Source: an uncultured Granulosicoccaceae bacterium (GTDB lineage Bacteria > Pseudomonadota > Gammaproteobacteria > Granulosicoccales > Granulosicoccaceae). Taken from it: a DNA stretch of 43,488 bases. The position numbers were made by a program, and so were the translations under genes. Location: assembly GCA_938035125.1 (NCBI GenBank), contig CALHNS010000022.1:1-43488 (forward strand), written 5' to 3'. Positions 26,437 to 34,233 of the stretch are shown piece after piece. Under the pieces are notes generated by a model. That model saw nothing but the letters and a program-made list of their open reading frames with translations. It was not told where the DNA came from and made no database searches. The stretch's first letter is position 1; each line of letters starts with the position of its first letter.

Positions 26437-26583
26437 CTTGCCCTATATTGGCGATGTATTCTCGTACTTTATGCTAATCGAGAAACCGGTTGTGTTTATT
26501 TTCGGTAACATGAAGCACTCAATCGTAAAATTATACTGTGGCCAAAGTAGTGCTTATCTCAGATAAAACCCGATGAAAACATT

Positions 26584-27360
26584 ATGCCTATAACCATCAG
26601 TGCACTAGCCAATTATCCAATAAAAGGCTTAAGTGGCCAGCTTCTTGATAAAGTGGTGCTTAATACTGGACAAGGATTTCCTAATGATCGTCAATTCGGA
26701 TTTGCTCGCCCAGACAGTGGTTTTGATCCGAACAATCCAAAACCATTGCCGAAAACAAAGTTTTACATGCTTGCACGTGATGCATCATTAGCGTTACTCA
26801 ATACTAAATTTGATGCCGAAAGCGGTCAACTGACTTTATCAGCATCAGATCAGTTGCTTCAGGTTGATATAACCACTGATAAAGGTAAAAAAGAGGCTGG
26901 TCTGTTTCTTCAATCATTTCTCTCTTTATCTGAAGAAGAAACACCTCAATTATTTGAAGCCTATCCACACAGATTTACCGATGTATCTGTAGATTCTGTG
27001 GCCATGATGAATGCTGTATCCATCATTAATCTAGACAGTGTGAATGAATTTTCAAATGTCATTGGGCAGGAAGTAGATCCGAGGAGATTCCGTGGGAACA
27101 TTCATCTATCTAATATGCAACCCTTTAAAGAGTTGGATATGGTTGGGCAACAATTGGTAATCGGAAGTGTTCGATTGCAAATCGTGCAGCGTACCAAACG
27201 ATGCCCTGCCACTGAAGTTGATTTAAAAACCGGTAAACGGGATATTAAAACACCCAAATTACTTCGTGAAAAATACGGCCACATGGATATGGGAATTTAT
27301 GCTCAAGTGCTCGAAGGCGGTGTTATCGCTAACGGCGATACAGTAGACATCGGTTCATAA
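26584..27360 (+). CDS. MOSC-domain protein
   Basis: 258 residues. An N-terminal MOSC beta-barrel domain (about 1-90: ALANYPIKGLSGQLLDKVVLNTGQGFPNDRQFGFA) is followed by the MOSC catalytic domain (about 115-255) with DPRRFRGNIHLSNMQPFKELDM and the Cys-bearing RTKRCPATEVDLKTG. MOSC proteins handle the molybdenum cofactor sulfur or reduce N-hydroxylated compounds (YcbX/YiiM, mARC types). This one has no ferredoxin tail, so it would need a separate electron donor. It converges on the tmpB-like gene with a 22-bp gap. The function beyond the family is not readable. Confidence 0.88.
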   Translation: MPITISALANYPIKGLSGQLLDKVVLNTGQGFPNDRQFGFARPDSGFDPNNPKPLPKTKFYMLARDASLALLNTKFDAESGQLTLSASDQLLQVDITTDKGKKEAGLFLQSFLSLSEEETPQLFEAYPHRFTDVSVDSVAMMNAVSIINLDSVNEFSNVIGQEVDPRRFRGNIHLSNMQPFKELDMVGQQLVIGSVRLQIVQRTKRCPATEVDLKTGKRDIKTPKLLREKYGHMDMGIYAQVLEGGVIANGDTVDIGS

Positions 27361-27382
27361 TAGATATGGAAATTTAAGTCTC

Positions 27383-27958
27383 TTATGAACAATGCGTATC
27401 AACAACACGTTGAACAAGCGGCGCATAGTGTAAGAACGCTGGGGTTTCCACAGAGGCATCTTTCGCGCTATCATCAAATAGCCGAACTTGAATAATATCA
27501 GCCAGATTTTCATTACTTTCAAAGAGTGCAATTTCCTCTTTATTCATTGGTCCGCCTTGCAGAGACAAAGAGTGTACAGAAGCCGTTGATAATTTATTGA
27601 AATAGGGCGTATCGACAGCACATAAGTATCGCTTCGCGGCAACATGATAGCGAACACAATCGGTAACTAATTTGGGAAAAAACGGTTCTAGAACTTGCGC
27701 ACCTGCGGTTTCGTGATATCGATCGTGTTCGTCATCGCTGGTGTACATGCCAAATTCACTGGTGAAATGACCAATATCGTGAAGTAATGCAGCCACAATA
27801 ATCGTCTCATTAGATTGATTGTGTTCAGCCAATGCAGCACTTTGAAGCATATGCTCAGCCATCGTAACGGGCTCGCCTAAATATTCCTCATGCCCGCGAC
27901 GCTCGAAAATATCCTGGATAAATTCTACGATATTGGATTGAGTGAGAGTGTTGTTCAT
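27383..27958 (-). CDS. tmpB: HD-domain mixed-valent diiron oxygenase (TmpB/PhnZ family)
   Basis: 191 residues, the size of PhnZ and TmpB. All ligands of the PhnZ diiron site can be placed: H36, H60-D61 (ALLHDIGH), H82, H105 (HVAAKRYL) and D162 (RLFDDSAK), plus the gating pair Y26 and E29 in EYLGEPVTMAEHMLQSA and the phosphonate-binding K109. QGGPMNKEE is also family-typical. PhnZ cleaves the C-P bond of 1-hydroxy-2-aminoethylphosphonate; TmpB does so with the trimethylated analogue, giving glycine betaine and phosphate. It follows the 2-oxoglutarate oxygenase gene in one operon, the TmpA-TmpB order. TmpB versus PhnZ is inferred from the partner. Confidence 0.85.
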   Translation of the reverse strand: MNNTLTQSNIVEFIQDIFERRGHEEYLGEPVTMAEHMLQSAALAEHNQSNETIIVAALLHDIGHFTSEFGMYTSDDEHDRYHETAGAQVLEPFFPKLVTDCVRYHVAAKRYLCAVDTPYFNKLSTASVHSLSLQGGPMNKEEIALFESNENLADIIQVRLFDDSAKDASVETPAFLHYAPLVQRVVDTHCS

Positions 27959-28004
27959 ATGCCGTCTAAGATTGGTATCTGTATAGCTAAGTTTTAACTG
28001 ACTT

Positions 28005-29132
28005 TTAACTAAGGCTTGCTAACGTAGAAAGTAACCCATCCTTGTCTGCATAGCAGCCTTGCAGCCAACGCTCTCCAGCTCCTGAAAACCCAGTGCGGGC
28101 GTGTAACACGCGGGTATTGTCAACAATAAACGCCATGCCGGGTTTTAAATGAAATTGAACTGAGTGTGATGGGTCATCAATCAGTTCACTCATTCGTCGA
28201 TAGGCGGCATAGTAGGTTTGCATATCATCAAAAGGAATGTCGGTAAACGTAGTCGCAGAGCGATTATTAAAATGAATGGCGTTTAATAGCCCATCTGCTG
28301 TGAGTTCTATCATCGGGTGTCTTGCACGCAGTTGCACGCCTTCAGAGCCTTTGTATTCAAACTGTGCACAGTAACGCGTTAGCACATCGAACCATGCCGG
28401 GTTTTCAGATCGCAGTTGTTTTGCGATATTAAAACCATCGACCACCATACTCTCTCCACCGTCTGTTGAACTCTGTAAGCAATACAGTATTTGTAGTGTG
28501 GGTACAGGGTCTCGATAGGGGTTATCAGTGTGCGCTTGTAATGCCATTCCTGTGTAGGCCAGATTGGTCGCGTTTACTTCTGTGCGCACTTCAAAGTGTT
28601 TGCCATAATTGGTTTCTCTCACAAAGCCGAATAAATCGACCAATTCCATTAATGCTAGATTTCGCTTTGGCCCGTTATTCATAACCGCAAATCCATAGCG
28701 TGAAATTTGTTCCAGCCACTTTGCTAGAATGTTTGAATCTGTTTTAAGTTCTTTAAAATCAGCTTGCGGAATCTCATTTTGTAGCTCGTTCCCCCATGTC
28801 TGTATTCCAGAACTTAGCAGTTGGCACATTTGATCATTGTTCTTGCTTTTCTGATCATAGGAATGTTCAAGTAACCAATCAATGGGATAATCGATGGTTT
28901 TATTTTCGGGTAAAAACGTAAGTTTTACATCGTTCTCTTGAATTCGAGCAGCGCTTATACTTAAGTTATTTGGAATGTCTTGCAGCGTAATTAAGCGTTG
29001 GCCATTTTGAGTAGACCGGGTATCGGCGTCTTGCGCATTATCCCTCAACCAAATAGCGTGAAATCTAATCGGTTGAGAAGCACCGGTTAGAGTCAATAAT
29101 TGCCCGTTATCGGATATCGTAGTGTCGTACAT
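28005..29132 (-). CDS. tmpA: 2-oxoglutarate/Fe(II) oxygenase, gamma-butyrobetaine-hydroxylase-like (TmpA-like)
   Basis: About 375 residues. I place the start at ATG 29132 because GGAAAG sits about 9 bases ahead; the frame extends seven codons further to a TTG at 29153 with no such signal. An N-terminal GBBH-like domain (FHAIWLRDNAQDADTRS) lacks the zinc cysteines of eukaryotic GBBH. The TauD/TfdA domain has the iron triad H-T-D (208-210 counted from the TTG) and H351, with the 2-oxoglutarate-binding Arg near 362 (ERWLQGCYADKDGL). TmpA hydroxylates 2-trimethylaminoethylphosphonate at C1. Pairing with the HD oxygenase 46 bases downstream is the main reason for this call; gamma-butyrobetaine or carnitine-type substrates remain possible. 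Confidence 0.82.
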   Translation of the reverse strand: MYDTTISDNGQLLTLTGASQPIRFHAIWLRDNAQDADTRSTQNGQRLITLQDIPNNLSISAARIQENDVKLTFLPENKTIDYPIDWLLEHSYDQKSKNNDQMCQLLSSGIQTWGNELQNEIPQADFKELKTDSNILAKWLEQISRYGFAVMNNGPKRNLALMELVDLFGFVRETNYGKHFEVRTEVNATNLAYTGMALQAHTDNPYRDPVPTLQILYCLQSSTDGGESMVVDGFNIAKQLRSENPAWFDVLTRYCAQFEYKGSEGVQLRARHPMIELTADGLLNAIHFNNRSATTFTDIPFDDMQTYYAAYRRMSELIDDPSHSVQFHLKPGMAFIVDNTRVLHARTGFSGAGERWLQGCYADKDGLLSTLASLS

Positions 29133-29229
29133 TTTGGCTTTCCAATCTCGCAAATTCGATTGAATACTTGATTTATGCGTTTAATAGCACGAATTGGAAA
29201 AGCTTGTCTAGTTGCTGCTGCATTTGCTT

Positions 29230-29259
29230 ATTGCTATTGCTATTGCTATTGCTATTGCT
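29230..29259. repeat. ATTGCT hexanucleotide microsatellite in a divergent promoter
   Basis: Five perfect copies of ATTGCT (30 bases), preceded by a degenerate TTGCTT. It sits between the tmpA-like gene (start 29132, minus) and the nucleoside hydrolase (start 29309, plus), about 50 bases before the latter. Slippage would change promoter geometry by half a helical turn per unit. Confidence 0.9.
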
Positions 29260-29308
29260 AGCGTTTATTAGTACTCAATGTAGAAGTCTCAGGTAGAAAA
29301 AGCTGAAA

Positions 29309-30253
29309 ATGACTGAAACCCATAATGTAATCATCGATACGGACCCCGGGCAAGATGATGCAATTGCGATATTGCTTGCGTTGGCTAGCCCTGAAATCAA
29401 TGTATTGGGAATAACAGCTGTCGCAGGTAACGTACCTCTTGGGCTAACGCAAAACAATATTCGTAAAGTGTGTGAGTTAGCGGGTAGGACGAATACCAAA
29501 GTCTTTGTTGGTTCTGATAGGCCAATGAAACGTTCCTTGATAACAGCGGAATACGTGCACGGCGAAACTGGGCTTAATGGTGCGCCGTTACCAGAACCTA
29601 CAATGCCTGTGCAAGATCAGCATGCAGTTGATTTCATTATAGAGACGATCCAACGATTACCAGAAAAATCAGTAACGCTGTGCACACTTGGCCCATTAAC
29701 GAACCTAGGCAACGTGCTTGAGAAGGCGCCTGAATTAGCACCACGTATAAAAGAGGTTGTGATGATGGGTGGCGGTTTATTTGAAGGTGGGAACGTTACG
29801 CCTGCAGCAGAATTCAACATCTTTGTTGACCCAGACGCAGCTCAATTGGTTTTTAAAGCAGGCATTCCTTTAGTGGTAATGCCATTAGATGTTACGCATA
29901 AGGCGTTAACAACTAAAGCTCGCACAGAGGCTATCCGATCGCTTGGAACGCAAGTAGGTAAGGTGTCTGCTGATTGGTTAAACTTTTTTGAAAGATTTGA
30001 TGAAGATAAATACGGCACCGATGGTGGCCCACTACACGATCCCAATGTCATCGCTTATTTGCTGAACCCTGGCTTATATTCTGGGCGGCACATTAATGTA
30101 GAGATCGAAACTCAATGTGAATTAACTATGGGTATGACCGTGGCAGATTATTGGGGTGTTACCAACAGAGCGAAGAACGCGATATGGGTGACTGATGTTG
30201 ATGCCGATGGTTTATTTGACCTACTTTTAGAGCGGCTTGCATATTTCCGTTAG
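29309..30253 (+). CDS. Inosine/uridine-preferring nucleoside hydrolase
   Basis: 314 residues, normal IunH length. The calcium-binding signature DTDPGQDDAIAILLALASPE near the N-terminus (residues 10-29), the VAGNVPLG loop, VMMGGG with FNIFVDPDAAQLVF in the middle and HDPNVIAYLLNPGLY with the catalytic-site His near the C-terminus are all intact. It hydrolyses the N-glycosidic bond of ribonucleosides to base and ribose. An AGGT about 15 bases upstream is the only ribosome-site candidate. It is divergent from the tmpA-like gene and has no clear partner; no transporter for nucleosides is adjacent. Confidence 0.92.
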   Translation: MTETHNVIIDTDPGQDDAIAILLALASPEINVLGITAVAGNVPLGLTQNNIRKVCELAGRTNTKVFVGSDRPMKRSLITAEYVHGETGLNGAPLPEPTMPVQDQHAVDFIIETIQRLPEKSVTLCTLGPLTNLGNVLEKAPELAPRIKEVVMMGGGLFEGGNVTPAAEFNIFVDPDAAQLVFKAGIPLVVMPLDVTHKALTTKARTEAIRSLGTQVGKVSADWLNFFERFDEDKYGTDGGPLHDPNVIAYLLNPGLYSGRHINVEIETQCELTMGMTVADYWGVTNRAKNAIWVTDVDADGLFDLLLERLAYFR

Positions 30254-30268
30254 TTAATCAGTTCCCCG

Positions 30269-30391
30269 CTATACCCTTACCGCTGAACCATCGTTCTGAA
30301 TAGATTGTTGCGCCTTGAGATCGCCTTGAGATTTGGTTTCAAGCGCTGAGAGAGGGTGGTTAGCGAATTCAAATCTGTGAAGTTCTTCCAT
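30269..30391 (-). CDS. Possible 40-residue small protein
   Basis: An ATG at 30391 on minus is preceded by AAGGAA with good spacing and opens a 40-codon frame that ends at TAG 30269. The peptide is hydrophilic (starts MEELHRFEFANHPLSALETK, ends SAVRV), with no membrane segment or known motif. It lies in the 256-bp space between two plus-strand genes (nucleoside hydrolase and cupin), which otherwise holds only the cupin promoter. It could be a real small gene or chance. Confidence 0.25.
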   Translation of the reverse strand: MEELHRFEFANHPLSALETKSQGDLKAQQSIQNDGSAVRV

Positions 30392-30509
30392 TTTTGGTTC
30401 CTTGCGAACTTTTTTCAATATCAAGCCTCAAATCTACCTATCAGAAGGTAGTATATTCATCTGACTTCCGCTATGCTTCGCTCATAGCTTCAATAACAGG
30501 TAGAAAACC

Positions 30510-31190
30510 ATGCATATAAATGCAGATTTTGAAAAAATTGCAGAGGCGCATACAAGCCAAATGGACTGGGTTGCCTCGCCAATGAAAGGCGTAAGCCGCC
30601 GCATGCTCGATCGGATTGGTGATGAAGTGGCCCGAGCCACTAGCATTGTTCGCTACGATGAAAAATCACACTTTTCAGCTCATTCACATGGTGGCGGTGA
30701 GGAGTTTTTGGTAATTGACGGTGTTTTCCAAGACGAACATGGAGACTACCCCGTGGGCACTTACGTGCGAAATCCGATTGGCACATCACACACGCCAGCA
30801 TCAGAGGATGGTTGCCAGATCTTCGTGAAATTGTGGCAGTTCGGGTCAACTGAGAAAGACATATTGCGTGTTGATACTCAATCCCTTTCTTTAACAGCTC
30901 ATCCCAGCGCTGAAGGTGTGGCGCACGCTGTTTTGTTTCAAGATTCCAATGAAACAGTAGAGATTCAACAATGGGATCCAGGCAGTCATGTGCTTGTAGG
31001 TGATGCAGGGGGAGCAGAGCTTTTCGTTGTTGACGGTGGCTTTGTTCATGAGAATAAAACGTTTGAAAAGCACGACTGGCTTCGCGTTCCAAAGAATAAA
31101 TCCGTAACGCTCGATACCGGTAATTCGGGTGCGCGAATCTGGATGAAAACAGGGCATTTAAATCAGATAAATGTTCCCTCGCAGTCTTAA
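30510..31190 (+). CDS. ChrR-like double-cupin protein
   Basis: 226 residues with two cupin barrels. The first (about 38-110) carries the metal motif HFSAHSHGGGEEFLVIDGVFQDEHGDYPVGTYVRNPIGTSHTP with the expected His/Glu/His ligands. The second (about 135-215) has ETVEIQQWDPGSHVLVGDAGGAELFVVDGGF and has lost most His ligands. The layout is like the C-terminal half of anti-sigma factor ChrR, but the N-terminal zinc anti-sigma domain is absent, so it is not an anti-sigma factor itself. It might bind organic peroxides or act as a small dioxygenase. It stands alone upstream of the VOC gene (109-bp gap). Confidence 0.8.
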   Translation: MHINADFEKIAEAHTSQMDWVASPMKGVSRRMLDRIGDEVARATSIVRYDEKSHFSAHSHGGGEEFLVIDGVFQDEHGDYPVGTYVRNPIGTSHTPASEDGCQIFVKLWQFGSTEKDILRVDTQSLSLTAHPSAEGVAHAVLFQDSNETVEIQQWDPGSHVLVGDAGGAELFVVDGGFVHENKTFEKHDWLRVPKNKSVTLDTGNSGARIWMKTGHLNQINVPSQS

Positions 31191-31299
31191 GTCATATTTT
31201 TATCCTTGTGAGGCGGTGTTGATTATTAATTTTCTCCTCGTCGCCTCCGGTACTTAGTAGTTATTTAAATTTTTCTCATCACATAAGGTAAATAAAGAA

Positions 31300-31671
31300 A
31301 TGTTAGCGTATTCAGTTATTGGTTCGAAAGATCTAGAAAAGTCATTAGCGTTTTATGACTCGTTGCTTGAAGTTATTGGTGGTAAACAACTCATGGGGCT
31401 TGATCGAATCAAGTTTTATGGTACTGACGGTGGCGGCGCTATGTTAGCGGTTTGCAACCCCGCTGATGGCAATGTTCAAAGCACAGGTAACGGTCAAATG
31501 ATCGCTATTCCCGGTGGTTCAACCGAGGGTGTTGATGCTTTATACAAAAAAGCGCTAGAGTTAGGGGCAACTGATTTGGAAACACCCAATCAAGCGCTAC
31601 CTTTCTTTTACGGGGGTTATGTTCGAGATCTAGACGGCAACAAGATCGGTTTTGTTCACTTAACGCCATAA
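31300..31671 (+). CDS. VOC-family (glyoxalase/dioxygenase superfamily) protein
   Basis: 123 residues, a single VOC unit of two beta-alpha-beta-beta-beta modules: LAYSVIGSKDLEKSLAFYDSLLEVIGGKQLM at the start and PFFYGGYVRDLDGNKIGFVHL at the end, a typical terminal metal-ligand block. These proteins act on thiol conjugates or electrophiles (lactoylglutathione lyase type, fosfomycin resistance type). A clear terminator follows at 31693-31719, before the TetR gene. The substrate is unknown. Confidence 0.85.
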   Translation: MLAYSVIGSKDLEKSLAFYDSLLEVIGGKQLMGLDRIKFYGTDGGGAMLAVCNPADGNVQSTGNGQMIAIPGGSTEGVDALYKKALELGATDLETPNQALPFFYGGYVRDLDGNKIGFVHLTP

Positions 31672-31692
31672 TAGATAAAACTAGTGGAACTG

Positions 31693-31722
31693 AAGGTGCT
31701 CGCAAGTTGTGAGCACCTTTAA
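31693..31722 (+). terminator. Intrinsic terminator after the VOC gene
   Basis: Perfect 9-bp stem: AAGGTGCTC (31693-31701) and GAGCACCTT (31711-31719) with a 9-base loop, followed by a short T tract (TTAATTTAT). The TetR gene starts 20 bases later, so it needs its own promoter or read-through. Confidence 0.75.
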
Positions 31723-31740
31723 TTTATAGGTGTATTTTTA

Positions 31741-32298
31741 ATGAAAGGCATTCGAGAAAAACTTGAAAAATATGCACTAGGTTCGGTTCAAACCAGTGGG
31801 TTTAAAGCGTTAAGTTTTCGCAAAATGGCTACAGAAATTGGTATTAAATCCTCAAGTGTTCACTACCATTTTCCTGAAAAATCACATTTAGCCAAAGCCT
31901 TAATTGAACGCTACAGCGCTGAATTTTTTCAAGCTCTAGATGCCATAGCAGAAAAACCTGGTGGTCTTGAAGAGAAGATAATTGATTTCTTTACTATCTT
32001 CGAAGAAGTTATTAAAGAAAACAAATTGTGCTTGTGTGGAATGATGGCTGCTGAAGTTGAGCTGCTTAATGATGAAAACCGTCAGCTGTTAGCCGATTAC
32101 TTTACAAAAACTGAGCAATGGCTCGTTGATTTAATAACCCAGCATCAAAGTGAAATTAAGTCTTCGCTAAGCGCCCAGGTGCTTGCAAAAAGCTTATTGT
32201 CTAGTTTAGAAGGTGCGCTACTATTAGATAGAGTGGTCAATGATAACCAACGGCTAACGGCTCAAAAAGAACTGTTTGTTTCTATGCTATTTGCGTGA
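31741..32298 (+). CDS. TetR-family transcriptional regulator
   Basis: 185 residues. The N-terminal helix-turn-helix (about 5-52) has FKALSFRKMATEIGIKSSSVHYHFPEKSHLAKALIERY, the TetR recognition pattern. The ligand domain starts around 60 and has NKLCLCGMMAAEVELL with two nearby cysteines, a motif seen in the NemR/AcuR-like branch, where cysteines can sense electrophiles. The neighbouring VOC (glyoxalase-like) gene 70 bases upstream would fit an electrophile or aldehyde response. That is inference. A convergent terminator lies beyond the stop. Confidence 0.9.
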   Translation: MKGIREKLEKYALGSVQTSGFKALSFRKMATEIGIKSSSVHYHFPEKSHLAKALIERYSAEFFQALDAIAEKPGGLEEKIIDFFTIFEEVIKENKLCLCGMMAAEVELLNDENRQLLADYFTKTEQWLVDLITQHQSEIKSSLSAQVLAKSLLSSLEGALLLDRVVNDNQRLTAQKELFVSMLFA

Positions 32299-32308
32299 TG
32301 TTGGTTAG

Positions 32309-32351
32309 ACGATCAACCTGTGGTAACGAACCCCAGGCTGATCGTTTTTAT
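32309..32351 (+). terminator. Intrinsic terminator after the TetR gene
   Basis: ACGATCA-A-CCTG (32309-32320) and CAGG-C-TGATCGT (32334-32345) pair over 12 positions with one mismatch, followed by TTTTTAT on plus. It separates the tetR gene from the convergent BCCT gene. Confidence 0.7.
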
Positions 32352-32370
32352 AAGCCGATACTAGTTAGCT

Positions 32371-34035
32371 TTACGCTTCAGCTTTAGACATAGTCGTTGA
32401 TTGGCCAGCGGCCTCACGTCGGCCATCGTTGTAAATGGCTTTTATTAGTGCAAAGCATTGCAACACCATCACCACCGAAAAGGGCAAGGCCCCGATAACC
32501 ATTGCAGTTTGAATCGCTTTCAGCCCACCTACCAATAGTAGTGCGGCAACTACAGCGCCTAGTGCAACACCCCAGAACAAAATATGAGGCCGGGCTTTAG
32601 GCCCTTCATCGCCTGCTGCATTTATTGTATTAACAATTAGCACGGCTGAATCAGCAGTGGTGACTAAATAGGTCATCAGTAACACCACAATCAGCGCAGC
32701 CATTCCCCAAGATAAAAATTCAGAAATGGGTGAGAGCATGAAGTGTGTCATGGCGAATATTTTGTCACCGTCTGGTGCACTCATGATGGCGCCGTTCGCG
32801 TTTCCGTTTAATTCTAGGTCGATAGCGGTACCACCAGCCCAAGTAAACCAAACAAAACACATCAAAGATGGAACAATCATAGCGCCAAGAACGAATTCTC
32901 TGATACTGCGGCCCTTAGAGATTCGCGCTAAAAACAATCCTACGAAAGGCGCGAAAGCAATCCACCACGCCCAGTAAAATACCGACCAAGCGCCTTGCCA
33001 ACCCTCAAGCTTGGTTGCCACACTTTCAGCATTACCATCGCCTGACCAAACCCGAATGCTCATTTCAGGTAGGGCAATTAGATAATCCCATATGCCAACA
33101 ACCAGTGCTTTTAGGCCGAAAAATGTTGCACCGAATAGAAGGAAAAAGGTAAGTAAAAAGATACTGAGCCCCATGTTAATGTTCGACAACCACTTAATGC
33201 CTTTACCAACACCTGACAATGCTGATAGGGTTGAGGCGGTCATAATGACAACGATGGCGACAATTATCCCTGTTGAATTCGCGGTGCCAGCTTCGTTAGT
33301 TAGCCCGCCAATACCAACTCTAGATAAGCCAGCTACAAATTGTTCAACACCAAACCCCAAGGTTTGTGCAACACCTAAGATAGTGGCAACAACTGCGACC
33401 ACATCCACTACGTGCCCCAATGAACCACTGAGCTTTGAGCCGAACAAAGGCGTTAACGAGGAACGCATGGTAAGTGGCAATGATCGACGATAGCTGAAGT
33501 AAGCAAGCGCTAACCCTGCAATGGCATAACAAGCCCAAGCGCCCAATCCCCAATGTAGGAAAGACCATTTATAGGCCATGCGTATGTTGCCTTCGGAGGC
33601 CGCTTGGGTAATACCTTTTATAACCTCTGGGTTATTGTTGAAGTGATACACCGGTTCAGCAACGGCCCAAGTCAACATGCCAACGCCAATACCTGCGCCA
33701 AACATCATTGAAAACCAAGAGAAATTCGAAAATTCAGGCACATCGTCTTTGTTGCCCAGTTTCAATCTTCCAGCAGCTGGCCAAATAGCCAATACAATGC
33801 AGACCGAAACGAAAAACATAACGGTCCAGATATACCAGGCACCAAAAGATGAAAGGATAAACTTGTTAATGCCGTTGAGTACGGCCCCCGATTGCTCAGG
33901 GAAGGCGATTGCCCATATAACCAGCCCTCCTATTAGCAGTTTCGAACTGATGGTAACGATTTGGCTAAAGCCTTTATAAAAGCCGCTTTCAGCTGTCTCA
34001 ATGGGTAAGTCAGTTAATGCCGGTTGAACGCTCAT
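32371..34035 (-). CDS. BCCT-family betaine/carnitine/choline transporter
   Basis: 554 residues, twelve membrane segments. Family signatures: GMLTWAVAEPVYHFNNNPE (aromatic, betaine-binding region in TM4), LHWGLGAWACYAIAGLALAYFSYRRSLPLTMRSSLTPLFG and the hallmark SVFYWAWWIAFAPFVGLFLARISKGRSIREF in TM8. BCCT members import quaternary ammonium compounds with sodium or protons. The C-terminal tail is short, with no long osmosensory domain, so a catabolic uptake role is more likely than osmoregulation. A strong GGAGG ribosome site lies upstream. It is divergent from a LysR regulator. The substrate could be glycine betaine, DMSP, choline or a phosphonate analogue. Confidence 0.93.
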   Translation of the reverse strand: MSVQPALTDLPIETAESGFYKGFSQIVTISSKLLIGGLVIWAIAFPEQSGAVLNGINKFILSSFGAWYIWTVMFFVSVCIVLAIWPAAGRLKLGNKDDVPEFSNFSWFSMMFGAGIGVGMLTWAVAEPVYHFNNNPEVIKGITQAASEGNIRMAYKWSFLHWGLGAWACYAIAGLALAYFSYRRSLPLTMRSSLTPLFGSKLSGSLGHVVDVVAVVATILGVAQTLGFGVEQFVAGLSRVGIGGLTNEAGTANSTGIIVAIVVIMTASTLSALSGVGKGIKWLSNINMGLSIFLLTFFLLFGATFFGLKALVVGIWDYLIALPEMSIRVWSGDGNAESVATKLEGWQGAWSVFYWAWWIAFAPFVGLFLARISKGRSIREFVLGAMIVPSLMCFVWFTWAGGTAIDLELNGNANGAIMSAPDGDKIFAMTHFMLSPISEFLSWGMAALIVVLLMTYLVTTADSAVLIVNTINAAGDEGPKARPHILFWGVALGAVVAALLLVGGLKAIQTAMVIGALPFSVVMVLQCFALIKAIYNDGRREAAGQSTTMSKAEA

Positions 34036-34233
34036 CTATTGTCCTCCGGAATGTTGATGAGGGCGAGAAGCGATTCTCGTGTCATGCGTATTCAATGTTT
34101 CAATCCTCCAAAGGAGTTATAAAAGAGCGAAGTACGTAAGCACTAATGTGCCTCATGTAGGTTAAGTTGGTCAATAAGTTTTATCAATGCTAAAGTTTCA
34201 ATCGAAAGTTTCATTAACCCGCAACCTAAAACT

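Noticed and set aside
30640..31092. 150-codon open frame on minus
   Set aside because: Fully opposite the double-cupin gene, whose metal motifs are clear; the minus frame has no recognisable domain.
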